33,028 bases of DNA, from IMG/VR virus record IMGVR_UViG_3300046318_000681, positions 1 through 33,028 of that record; one strand, written 5' to 3'. The notes under the pieces are model-generated. The model worked only from the letters and a program-made list of their open reading frames with translations, was not told the DNA's origin and searched no databases. Positions within the stretch are counted from its first letter, which is position 1. Each line of letters starts with the position of its first letter. Shown piece after piece: positions 24,793 through 33,028 of this stretch. The position numbers and the translations under genes were made by a program. This DNA comes from a virus.

Positions 24793-26376
24793 ATGGCATT
24801 TGGATACCCACAAATTTACGCAAATGGTTTAAATAACAACTCTCAATTGAGACGTTCAACTGATATGATTTATCAGAGAGGAGCCACATATCAAATTAAT
24901 TTAACCGGTGACACATATATACCGTCAATGGAATTGGATGTTGATTTATATGCAAATGATAGCAAGGTAGGCAGAATGTCGCTTGTTCCATTTGATGTAA
25001 CACAATCAGGTTCTACGTACACGTACAAGTTTAACTTAAGACCATATTCGTATATGTCAAATTATGTGCAAGCAGAACATTACGGTTACTATTGGTTAAA
25101 CGATTGGTTTACAACAAACAATACCGTTAACATACAAAACCCTTACCCAAACAATGTTAAAGCAAATTACAAATTTGGCTATAAATATTTAACAGGTTCA
25201 ACATTGGTTACAGAATATACCGGTAACCCGTCTAACAATTTAAACCATTATACTGACATTCCTTTCTCTGCAGCATCAACAGGATTTACTGCATCAGGAT
25301 TTACCAATACCGGTCAATACTTTGATTATGTGGGTGGAGCATTCCAAATGGATGTTGACCACTACATCTTACCAAACTACGACCAAGAAGTTGGAACAGT
25401 TATGGGAACCGGCAATACGATTAATACAATCAATGCCAACAGAAGATTAAGTCCAATGAGCCAATACCTTATGGATAATCCGATGTTACCGGAATATAGT
25501 GAGACATCAAGATTTTTAACTGATGCACCACGCATTCAATACATCCAAGAAAATGAGAACTATGTTCTATGGTTCTTGAATGGTCAGACCGGTGACAGAC
25601 AAGTGATTGAAGCAGACTATTTGGTGTTACAATTCTACAATGTGGATAATACACGTATAAATTACGTGCAACAACAAATTAATACAGCAGGAACAAAGTA
25701 TGCATCCCCAACAGGATATACTGACACATTACAAGTATTTGCATTGCCGGTAGGTCCTGCAGATATTGTTAATATGTATTCAGCAGTTGATTGGACAAAC
25801 GTTGCTTATTATACAGCACAGATATTCTATTCTTATCCAACCAATAGTGAGTTAAGAAATTCAGTAGGACCGGTTGGACCATTGTCTGAAGCATTCTATT
25901 TCTATCTTTACGATAACTGTTTACCTGAGGACACAAGACTCGCGTTTTTAAATGCTCGTGGTGGATTTGACTACTTCACATTTAGAAGCTATAGAAATGA
26001 CACCAAAAAGATTCAAACTGCAACATATGACTCAAGGTATTACTCAACCAATTTGAACTCACCAGACAGAGACTTTGGTAGGTCTATCAAGACATTCGAT
26101 ACAAATGTCAATCGTGAAATTGTATTGGAGTCAAATTATTTGTCAGTTGAAGAAGGAAATTGGTTGGAACAGTTGTTTTTCTCGCCACAAGTTTATATAA
26201 TGGGAGAGGATTATATTTCACCATTGGATAGACAAGATAAAATTTATAAGGATTTAACACCGGTACAAGTCTTATCAACAGAGGTAGAAAAAATAACAAA
26301 GAAACACAGAAAATTAAATAAGTATAGAATAACATTGGGTGTAGCAAATACATTCTTTGTTAATAAAGGATTCTAA
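24793..26376 (+). CDS. Tail/baseplate protein
   Basis: 527 aa, beta-rich with many Tyr, Asn and Asp and few charged helices. A block near 375-470, RLAFLNARGGFDYFTFRSYR, SIKTFDTNVNREIVLESNYL, WLEQLFFSPQVY, resembles a conserved tail protein found upstream of the hub-type gene in phages of Bacteroidota. The C-terminus (EVEKITKKHRKLNKYRITLG) is a typical strand-rich insertion domain. Probably a baseplate or distal tail protein. Stop and next ATG form a TAATATG junction. Confidence 0.6.
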   Translation: MAFGYPQIYANGLNNNSQLRRSTDMIYQRGATYQINLTGDTYIPSMELDVDLYANDSKVGRMSLVPFDVTQSGSTYTYKFNLRPYSYMSNYVQAEHYGYYWLNDWFTTNNTVNIQNPYPNNVKANYKFGYKYLTGSTLVTEYTGNPSNNLNHYTDIPFSAASTGFTASGFTNTGQYFDYVGGAFQMDVDHYILPNYDQEVGTVMGTGNTINTINANRRLSPMSQYLMDNPMLPEYSETSRFLTDAPRIQYIQENENYVLWFLNGQTGDRQVIEADYLVLQFYNVDNTRINYVQQQINTAGTKYASPTGYTDTLQVFALPVGPADIVNMYSAVDWTNVAYYTAQIFYSYPTNSELRNSVGPVGPLSEAFYFYLYDNCLPEDTRLAFLNARGGFDYFTFRSYRNDTKKIQTATYDSRYYSTNLNSPDRDFGRSIKTFDTNVNREIVLESNYLSVEEGNWLEQLFFSPQVYIMGEDYISPLDRQDKIYKDLTPVQVLSTEVEKITKKHRKLNKYRITLGVANTFFVNKGF

Positions 26377-26377
26377 T

Positions 26378-29300
26378 ATGTCTCAACAACAAACAGTATT
26401 ACGAGTACAAACAACACAACCAAGTGACATAACAGTAACCGGTGTTACATCATTATCAGTTACAGGTTCAACGACCGGTGTAACATATGGTGGTAGTGGA
26501 ACATTTGCAAGTCCATATACCGGCACTACTGATTTAAACAGTGGTGAGCAATCAATTGATTTTTTGGTTCAAGGTAATGGTATATTTTATTATGACGTTA
26601 CTGTTCCATTCCCTGCGATTGGTAGTAGTTATTTTAATGCTTATATCAAACACGCCGGTGATACGTCATTCAAGTTAATATTTAATACATTCGCGGCAAA
26701 TACAGCATCTAATTTTCAATTATTAAATGGTGATACAATTCGTTTTACCATTAACAATATTGCATTTGTTGACTCAAGCTTCTCTGTATATTTTGAGGGT
26801 AATCAAACAACAACAAATTTCTCAGTACCCAAGTTTGATTTCTTGGATTTGTACGATGATATTCCATTGAAGATTAATAAGTCTTTTGCGGAACTTCAGG
26901 ACATTGCAAAGAGAAACTCTGATTATTCTATTGGTGTAAGATTGCCCGGTAGCAAAAAGAACAATAGATTCTTTGAGGAGTTCTATAATGTTGATGCTCA
27001 ATCATTATATTTTGATGTTACCAATAAGGTTCAATGTCAAGTATTAATTGATGATGAGAGTTACTTCACCGGTTATCTTAAGCTAAATAAGGTATCCGTG
27101 TTAAACTCTAAGGTTGAGTATGATGTAACGTTATATTCAAACATTGGTGACTTATATGGTGCGATTGGTAATAACTTGCTAAAGGACTTAAACTATAACG
27201 ATGTTGATTATCATATCAATCACGTATTCAATCAGATGAATACAATCGCTGCTTGGAGATATGAGACATTAAAATCAACCAGTGAAGTACCAAGTCATTA
27301 CTTTTATCCTGTTAATCACAATGGGTATAACTACCAAACAAGTGGTAATACTACAGCAGTTCAATTAACCGGTGTTACAGGTACATCATTCTATACCGCA
27401 ACCAAAGTTGGTCAATGGGTTAATAATGCTGTGGCATATGCTAATGGTGTTCAAAGATATTATATCAATTCACCTGAAGATGGTGTAAGAGATAATCAAT
27501 TGAAACCGGCGCTTAACGTATATAGTTTAATTCAGTTGATGTTTAAGACTTATGGTTATACAATCAAGTCAGACTTTATGTCAACACCTTGGATGAAGTT
27601 ATTATATACTTATGGGTATTTCTCAAATAACTCAACCAAGTTTACATATCAAACACCACAAGCTCAAACATATGGTCTTGATGGTGTTGAAATAGTGTGG
27701 GTAGATGATATTGAAGCTTTAAGCGATACCGCTTGTACTACAACATATCCAAAAACAGTACACAACTGGTCATTATATGTGGTTAAGAAAGATACCGGTA
27801 TTCCCGTATTCTGTAATCAAGAAATCATATTGAATTGGAATTTTCGTTTCCAACCTTGTTATGGTGGTGTTCCCGTTGATTATTTGCAACAGGTAAAGAT
27901 ACCGGCAAATACGACTGGTAACACATTTAGCTTTACGCAAGAACAATATGTTGATTGTGGTAGTGGATGTCCATTCCAACCTGAGTACATATACAATCTT
28001 GGGTTTGAACCAACTGCATCAAATGTTGGTCTATCAAACAAATCATTAGCTTATTTACCTTTACCGGCAAATACGATAATTGAAGTAACTGATGGAACGT
28101 ATTTAGATTTTAGTTTAATCATTGACCAAAATATCAAACAGATTGATATACTTAGTTCAATTGCTAAGAAGTTTAATCTATTGTTTATACCGGACCCTGA
28201 TGTTCCAAATCAAATTATTATTGAGTCATACCCATATTATGTGGGAACCGGTAATGTATATGATTGGACGGATAAGTTATCATTCGATAAGGGATGGTCG
28301 GTTGAACCGGCATTGAACTATGTTGAGAGCGAATTAATCTTAACAGACTTGGAAGACGGTGATAGTGGTAACATTCAATTTAAGCAACAGAACAATAGAA
28401 TATACGGAGAGAATAAAGTATATAACCCAACTCAATTTAAGTCAACAACAAAAGAGATACAAACAACATTCTCACCACAAGTAATCCGTAAATGGAACCC
28501 GAACAACAATCCTCTATTGGAGCCTAATGCTGTTGGTATTCCTATGGGTATTAACTATGTTGAATCATCTCAAGAAGTTGGTAGCGGTGTTGCTTGGTTA
28601 TACAAGGGTATTAAGAGCAAACCAAAGTTAATGTATAACCTTGGTAACTTCTCACCATTCTTGGATACACTTGGTGAGACATTTGATTTGGTAGGTGCAA
28701 CCACATTTATGTTTAGAGTAACAGAAGATGATGGTGCAAACTCTGAACCGAGTTTAATATCACCGGTGATATCACACACAATGCCGATGGGTAATCCTGA
28801 TAGCAATAAAATAACAAATGATAGTATATCAATTTTATTTAACTCAGAAGAGCCGGTAACTATTGCCGGTGATAGTGTAAGTTTATTCAACGCATATACT
28901 AATCAAGATGCTTATAATTTATTCTATGAGAATAGGGTAAGTAATGTATTTGACAAGAACACAAGATTCTTATCAGGTAATTTTTATTTAAAGTTATCAG
29001 ATGTTAAGAACCTTAAACCCAACGACTTAATTAAAATTAATGACCAATATTTTACTTGGAATCAAATCAAAGAATATAATTTAACTAACGTAGAATTAAC
29101 ACAGGTTGAATTGATTCAGACTAACTATAATCCACAGGTATATCCTGATAGATATTTTAAGTATCAATATTGTGATAACACCGGTGTAACATATAATGTT
29201 AAGACCAACTTTACAGGTACAGAATCTATTCAAGAATCTTTATATTATTGGAGTATTCTTTATGACTATTTCGTTGGAGTATTAGGTGGTGACGGAGTTA

Positions 29301-29596
29301 CAGGTTATACGAGTTCATTCTTTAATGTAAGTGGTCAAAGTTTGCCGTATACTATTAGAGAAGTTACCAAAGCACAATATGATGCCGGTGGAACAGATTG
29401 GACCTCAGACCCACATAAGAATCAGTTTATTGGACAGATTCAGAACTTCCCATTGGATACCTATTATAATGAAGACAATGATGTTTGGTTAATAAATGAT
29501 ACCGGTCTACAAGGGACACTGAATGTGTTTACAGATTGTGCATCATTTATAGCTAAGGCAACAGAGATGGGTATTACGATTGGAAGTTCAACATAA
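26378..29596 (+). CDS. Large tail/baseplate hub-like protein
   Basis: 1072 aa. I take the ATG of the TAATATG junction rather than the slightly earlier start inside the preceding gene. Segments in order: a Gly/Ser/Thr-rich beta start; FVDSSFSVYFEGNQTTTNFS; RNSDYSIGVRLPGSKKNNRF; a helix-rich part (ALNVYSLIQLMFKTYGY); IDILSSIAKKFNLLFIPDPD with NVYDWTDKLSF near 590-640, which resembles hub proteins of Bacteroidota phages; and a late beta part. Likely the baseplate hub or central tail protein that links tape measure and fibres. No peptidoglycan hydrolase motif was recognised. Confidence 0.55.
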   Translation: MSQQQTVLRVQTTQPSDITVTGVTSLSVTGSTTGVTYGGSGTFASPYTGTTDLNSGEQSIDFLVQGNGIFYYDVTVPFPAIGSSYFNAYIKHAGDTSFKLIFNTFAANTASNFQLLNGDTIRFTINNIAFVDSSFSVYFEGNQTTTNFSVPKFDFLDLYDDIPLKINKSFAELQDIAKRNSDYSIGVRLPGSKKNNRFFEEFYNVDAQSLYFDVTNKVQCQVLIDDESYFTGYLKLNKVSVLNSKVEYDVTLYSNIGDLYGAIGNNLLKDLNYNDVDYHINHVFNQMNTIAAWRYETLKSTSEVPSHYFYPVNHNGYNYQTSGNTTAVQLTGVTGTSFYTATKVGQWVNNAVAYANGVQRYYINSPEDGVRDNQLKPALNVYSLIQLMFKTYGYTIKSDFMSTPWMKLLYTYGYFSNNSTKFTYQTPQAQTYGLDGVEIVWVDDIEALSDTACTTTYPKTVHNWSLYVVKKDTGIPVFCNQEIILNWNFRFQPCYGGVPVDYLQQVKIPANTTGNTFSFTQEQYVDCGSGCPFQPEYIYNLGFEPTASNVGLSNKSLAYLPLPANTIIEVTDGTYLDFSLIIDQNIKQIDILSSIAKKFNLLFIPDPDVPNQIIIESYPYYVGTGNVYDWTDKLSFDKGWSVEPALNYVESELILTDLEDGDSGNIQFKQQNNRIYGENKVYNPTQFKSTTKEIQTTFSPQVIRKWNPNNNPLLEPNAVGIPMGINYVESSQEVGSGVAWLYKGIKSKPKLMYNLGNFSPFLDTLGETFDLVGATTFMFRVTEDDGANSEPSLISPVISHTMPMGNPDSNKITNDSISILFNSEEPVTIAGDSVSLFNAYTNQDAYNLFYENRVSNVFDKNTRFLSGNFYLKLSDVKNLKPNDLIKINDQYFTWNQIKEYNLTNVELTQVELIQTNYNPQVYPDRYFKYQYCDNTGVTYNVKTNFTGTESIQESLYYWSILYDYFVGVLGGDGVTGYTSSFFNVSGQSLPYTIREVTKAQYDAGGTDWTSDPHKNQFIGQIQNFPLDTYYNEDNDVWLINDTGLQGTLNVFTDCASFIAKATEMGITIGSST

Positions 29597-29603
29597 GTTA
29601 AAT

Positions 29604-29611
29604 TATATTTA
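29604..29611 (+). promoter_or_regulatory. TATATTTA start motif
   Basis: TATATTTA, TTAGT, ATG: same 5-nt spacing and nearly the same spacer as at 2577. It marks the adhesin gene start after a gap. Confidence 0.45.
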
Positions 29612-29616
29612 TTAGT

Positions 29617-31878
29617 ATGAGTTATAATCCGGCAAATTATCCAATAGCAGATAGCGATGTTTTAAGAGGGTCATTGATAATTACCTTTAATAATCCAAAT
29701 AATGATGCGAATGCATATTATACGGTTAATGTTAATAGTACATTAAGAAATCAAGAATACTACGATAGTAACAGTTTGTTTACTACTTATCTATATGTTG
29801 GAGATGTTGTTACAGTAACAATATATGGTGGTGAGGTATCGGAATATCTTGATGTAATAAGAACTGATTTTACAACAGATGCTGAATATGGTGATAACGG
29901 AATTACAACCGTTAATGTTACAAGTGTGTCCGGTAGCGGTGAAGTAACGTTTACGGCGACAACTGTAAACACATCTTATAACTTTGAGTATCACGTTGAT
30001 ATGGGAACATTGATTCCACCAACTCCTACACCTACTCCAAGTATTACAGCAACAAATACTCCCACACCAAGTATTACTCCAACACTTAGTTTAAGTGCGA
30101 CACCATCTGTTACACCAACATTAACTCCAACAAATACCGCAACGCCAACACAAACAAATACACCAACAAGTACAGTTACTCCGAGTATTACTCCAAGTAT
30201 TACACCTACATCATTACCACCAGGTTTTGAAAATGATGGTAAATATGTACTTAGTGTTTCAACAACAAATGAATTATTTGTATCGGCAGACTATGGTGAT
30301 AGTTGGACACAAGTATATTTACCGTCAACTTACCCTGTTTATGATGCTTGTATTTCATCTAATGGTTATATAATGTATGTAGCATCAAGTGTTAGTGGTG
30401 GTATATTAAAGTCAATTGATGGTGGTTATAATTGGACACAAGTTTTTACAACAACAAATATGGAAGCTTGGGGTTCAATTGATTGTGATAGTTCAGGTAC
30501 ATATGTTGGTGCTGGTCAGGCAAATAATTTTTTTACCGGTAATCAATTTCAATATTATTATTCAACCAATGGTGGTACAAATTGGTCAGGTATTGATAGA
30601 GTACCTGGTGGTTCAACAGATTATGAAGCTGTATATGTTCAAAATGTTGTAAATAAAATAAATGGATGGCCACAATATAGTGTTGCATTTCCATATTATG
30701 AATTCCCAATTACCGGTTATCAAAATTTAGGTATTAGTAATAGTGGTGAAAGATTTTCAGCATATTTATCAGGTAATACAAATACAAGAATAGTTACATC
30801 TTTTAATAATAATATTCAAATGGTGGGTATTAAAAATAGTACATCATTTAAATATACTTCAAATGGTGGTAGTACTTTTACTACAAAATCAATCACAGGT
30901 CCAACCGGTGAAATTGATTTTGATATGAATTACAATGGTGCAGATATTATTGCTTGGGGTACAGGTAATGGTTTATGGAGAAGCACAGATTTTGGTGACA
31001 GTTGGACTAATGTAAAAAGTAATATTAATCCTGTTGATGCCGTAAATTCAGCTTCAGGTAAATATATTTATGTAGCTACAGGTTCAACAGGAACATATGT
31101 ATCAAAAGATTTTGGTGACACATTTACATTATCACCATTAACAAATAATATTAAAATAATAAGAACAAATAAAGATATTGGTACTTATCCACCACCATCA
31201 CCAACACCTTCTGTTACACCAACTATAACACCAACAAATACTGTAACAGCAACAGTGACGCCAACAATTACACCTTCAATTACTAAAACACCGACACCCA
31301 CAAGAACGGTAACAAGAACAGTTACACCTACACCAACAGTAACACCATCATCTGTTACACCAACACCTACGCCATCATTAACATCAACTATAACACCTAC
31401 TCCAAGTGTTACATCAACAATTACACCTACAATGTCAATGACACCAACACCAAGTGTAACACCAATACCTATTAATATAAAATATAGATATATTGGTCAA
31501 AATGGTAATACCACAACAAAAACAGTTTCAAGTAGAAGAATAGTTTGGGGTGGTGAAACATTTACAGTAGGATATAATACTAACTGGACAACTTCAGCGA
31601 ATACAGGAGAAATAAACCTTGGAACATCATATGTATTTTCAGGGTCAATGGCCGGTTATAGAAATATTTGTAGAAGTACAAGTGGTTCACAAACAATTAA
31701 TGATTATACGGTTAATATATATGTAAATGGTACATTGTATAAAACATATACAAATACAACAAATACACTTATAACAACTTGTCCAACACAAATTAATAGT
31801 AATCGTACATTTAGTGGATGTGATTTTACAGGCGGAGATAATGTGGTATTAGAATGGGTTGATAATATGGTATTCTAA
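29617..31878 (+). CDS. Adhesin with Asp-box propeller and Thr/Pro linkers
   Basis: 753 aa. N-terminal beta domain (about 1-130), a Thr/Pro/Ser linker (133-202, TPTP-type), a central domain, a second linker (525-618) and a C-terminal beta domain. The centre has six Asp-box (BNR) motifs, S-x-D/N-x-G-x-x-W/F, near 223, 266, 316, 414, 456 and 496, at spacings typical of a beta-propeller as in sialidases and sortilin. Catalytic Arg triad and FRIP are not evident, so binding rather than cleavage is likely. Probably an exposed receptor-binding protein on flexible tethers. Confidence 0.78.
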   Translation: MSYNPANYPIADSDVLRGSLIITFNNPNNDANAYYTVNVNSTLRNQEYYDSNSLFTTYLYVGDVVTVTIYGGEVSEYLDVIRTDFTTDAEYGDNGITTVNVTSVSGSGEVTFTATTVNTSYNFEYHVDMGTLIPPTPTPTPSITATNTPTPSITPTLSLSATPSVTPTLTPTNTATPTQTNTPTSTVTPSITPSITPTSLPPGFENDGKYVLSVSTTNELFVSADYGDSWTQVYLPSTYPVYDACISSNGYIMYVASSVSGGILKSIDGGYNWTQVFTTTNMEAWGSIDCDSSGTYVGAGQANNFFTGNQFQYYYSTNGGTNWSGIDRVPGGSTDYEAVYVQNVVNKINGWPQYSVAFPYYEFPITGYQNLGISNSGERFSAYLSGNTNTRIVTSFNNNIQMVGIKNSTSFKYTSNGGSTFTTKSITGPTGEIDFDMNYNGADIIAWGTGNGLWRSTDFGDSWTNVKSNINPVDAVNSASGKYIYVATGSTGTYVSKDFGDTFTLSPLTNNIKIIRTNKDIGTYPPPSPTPSVTPTITPTNTVTATVTPTITPSITKTPTPTRTVTRTVTPTPTVTPSSVTPTPTPSLTSTITPTPSVTSTITPTMSMTPTPSVTPIPINIKYRYIGQNGNTTTKTVSSRRIVWGGETFTVGYNTNWTTSANTGEINLGTSYVFSGSMAGYRNICRSTSGSQTINDYTVNIYVNGTLYKTYTNTTNTLITTCPTQINSNRTFSGCDFTGGDNVVLEWVDNMVF

Positions 31879-31897
31879 ATAACGAAATTTAATAAAT

Positions 31898-31905
31898 TAT
31901 ATTTA
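31898..31905 (+). promoter_or_regulatory. TATATTTA start motif
   Basis: TATATTTA, 8 nt, ATG at 31914, after a gap of 35 bp. Same octamer as before five other genes. Confidence 0.4.
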
Positions 31906-31913
31906 AAGATAAG

Positions 31914-32789
31914 ATGAGAAAATATATTCCACAAAGAACATTTAATGACTTTGTTTATCCAAATAACAATAAAGCACAATATGATGTAAATGATGTTGTT
32001 CAAAACATTAATCCAAATGTTGTTTCCGGTACGGTCACAAACTTTGTTGCTACATTAGTTGGTGGAAACTTAAAGGTTGATTTTAATTATACTTGGTCAA
32101 AAAATGGTGCGGAAATATTTACAAATCAAGCCGGTGATATTAATGTATTATCACTTCACGTAATGCCTGCAGGTGTTACCTATTTTAAACCTTGGAGATG
32201 TGTTGATAATTTGGATGCTGTTTCAGGTTCAACCGCAGCTTCCGGTGTTTATAGTGGAACGTTCTCAGCTTCATTATTAGGTGTTCCATCATTAAGTGGT
32301 GGTACATATTATTTTGAAATAAGAATGATTGGTCTATTGGAGAATTATATTATAACTCAACAATATACAGTTGCGCCACCCGCTACACCTACTCCTACAC
32401 CAACAAAGACAGCTACACCTACACCAAGTGTTTCAAGTAGTCCTGGTTCAAGTGCATCACCTACACCATCACCAACACCAACAATGAGCGTAACGCCAAC
32501 TATGAGTGCAACACCAACACCTACACCAAGTGCAACACCACCGGGAACTCACTTTACATTTAATATGACAGACGCACATCCGTCATCAGGAGCAGCTTGT
32601 GCTGAAGGTGTGGCAGTTATTCAAATCTATGGTGCTGTTAGCGTATTTTTAGATAACCCAATATTTTATTCTACACCATATTTAAATACACCTTTTGCTG
32701 GTGGTAGTTCATATTATAAAAATACTGCATTAAATGAATGGGTACAGATAGATAATAGTGGAAATAATATTGCAGAAGGAAGTTGTTAA
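31914..32789 (+). CDS. Thr/Pro-linker surface protein
   Basis: 291 aa. N-terminal beta domain of about 150 residues ([31 protein letters not shown]), a Thr/Pro/Ser linker at about 156-211 ([15 protein letters not shown]), and a C-terminal domain with [25 protein letters not shown] and a Cys-ended tail EGSC, which I recall from phage tail and Bacteroidota surface proteins. No signal peptide is visible, so it is probably virion-associated. It shares the linker style with the propeller protein and lies beside the tape measure gene. Confidence 0.65.
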   Translation: MRKYIPQRTFNDFVYPNNNKAQYDVNDVVQNINPNVVSGTVTNFVATLVGGNLKVDFNYTWSKNGAEIFTNQAGDINVLSLHVMPAGVTYFKPWRCVDNLDAVSGSTAASGVYSGTFSASLLGVPSLSGGTYYFEIRMIGLLENYIITQQYTVAPPATPTPTPTKTATPTPSVSSSPGSSASPTPSPTPTMSVTPTMSATPTPTPSATPPGTHFTFNMTDAHPSSGAACAEGVAVIQIYGAVSVFLDNPIFYSTPYLNTPFAGGSSYYKNTALNEWVQIDNSGNNIAEGSC

Positions 32790-32800
32790 TAAATTAAATT

Positions 32801-33028
32801 ATGGCTCAAAAAGAAGTATCGTTTAAGATAAAAGTTAATGGTGAAGAACTAACTGTCACCGGTAAACAAATTGATGTTTTTAAAGCGCAAATTAAAAGTA
32901 TGCGAGATGAGCTTACCAAGCTTGGTACTCGTACTGCTGAGAATGCCGAAATATTTGATAAATTAATTGGTGATTTAAATGCACTTGAGGAAGCATTCGG
33001 TGAAACAAAGACCGAGGTTATTCAGACC
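32801..33028 (+). CDS. Tape measure N-terminus, 3' end cut
   Basis: ATG 32801 to the window edge, 76 codons, all open. MAQKEVSFKIKVNGEELTVT, then FKAQIKSMRDELTKLGTRTA and LIGDLNALEEAFGETKTE: a beta hairpin followed by coiled-coil repeats as in phage tape measure starts. Its second half aligns with the beginning of the window (QIK-, LG-RT-ENA, and a following L-ALEEA / L-EAQEE pattern). Probably the start of the same gene seen at 2-2437, if the map is circular. Confidence 0.7.
   Translation, partial: MAQKEVSFKIKVNGEELTVTGKQIDVFKAQIKSMRDELTKLGTRTAENAEIFDKLIGDLNALEEAFGETKTEVIQT

Noticed and set aside
30000-31470. CA/AC-rich short repeats as satellite or recombination repeats
   Set aside because: They are the coding of the Thr/Pro linkers; in frame and without a fixed repeat unit.
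1-33028. tRNA genes, integrase/attachment site or a reverse-transcriptase diversity element
   Set aside because: No cloverleaf-like segment, integrase motif, or template/variable repeat pair with a reverse transcriptase (YxDD) was noticed on either strand.

Overview
The window is almost entirely the structural and packaging part of a tailed double-stranded DNA phage genome, probably siphovirus-like, that infects a member of the Bacteroidota. The host inference rests on three points: AT-rich DNA with essentially no Shine-Dalgarno sequences, a textbook Bacteroidota promoter (TTG, 20 nt, TATCTTTG) on the minus strand at 11047-11077, and protein families I recognise from phages of this host group (XkdF-type protease fusion, sigma-like protein, small PD-(D/E)XK-like protein). 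All assignments are made by reading the sequence; no database search was possible.

Layout. 1-2437: most of a tape measure protein, cut by the window edge. 2439-7040: head block (small basic protein, multidomain prohead protease, scaffold-like protein, major capsid protein, probable tail tube protein), closed by a terminator at 7079-7109. 7163-10293: beta-rich protein, portal, head-tail adaptor and four small genes, closed by a hairpin at 10391-10419. 10507-11020: the only two minus-strand genes, with their own promoter. 11021-11449: a control region rich in CCAGT/ACTGG palindromes. 11450-12099: two small genes, one a possible nuclease, then a strong terminator at 12143-12192. 12235-15423: zinc-binding/HTH protein, HNH homing endonuclease, sigma-like factor, methyltransferase, glycosyltransferase. 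15413-18569: small proteins, small and large terminase, and a tail-assembly-chaperone-like gene whose two halves join only by a -1 shift at a T9 run. 18594-32789: tail completion, collagen-like fibre, tandem LamG adhesin, tail and baseplate proteins, and two Thr/Pro-linker adhesins, one with an Asp-box propeller. 32801-33028: the 5' end of a tape measure gene.

How it fits together. The terminases fill a head built from protease, scaffold, capsid and portal. The chaperone-like protein, tape measure and tube build the tail, and the long 3' series of glycan-binding-type proteins probably makes the adsorption apparatus. The sigma-like factor may read the TATATTTA motif that recurs just upstream of transcription-unit starts.

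Most notable observations: (i) the tetramers GATC, CATG and CTAG appear to be completely absent, although about 100 of each would be expected; (ii) the two window ends look like consecutive parts of one tape measure gene, in frame if a single G is removed, so the window may be a nearly complete circular map, and in that case it shows no recognisable replication or lysis genes; (iii) the T9 frameshift; (iv) the CCAGT palindrome cluster; (v) the TATATTTA start motif and the fixed TAATATG gene junctions.
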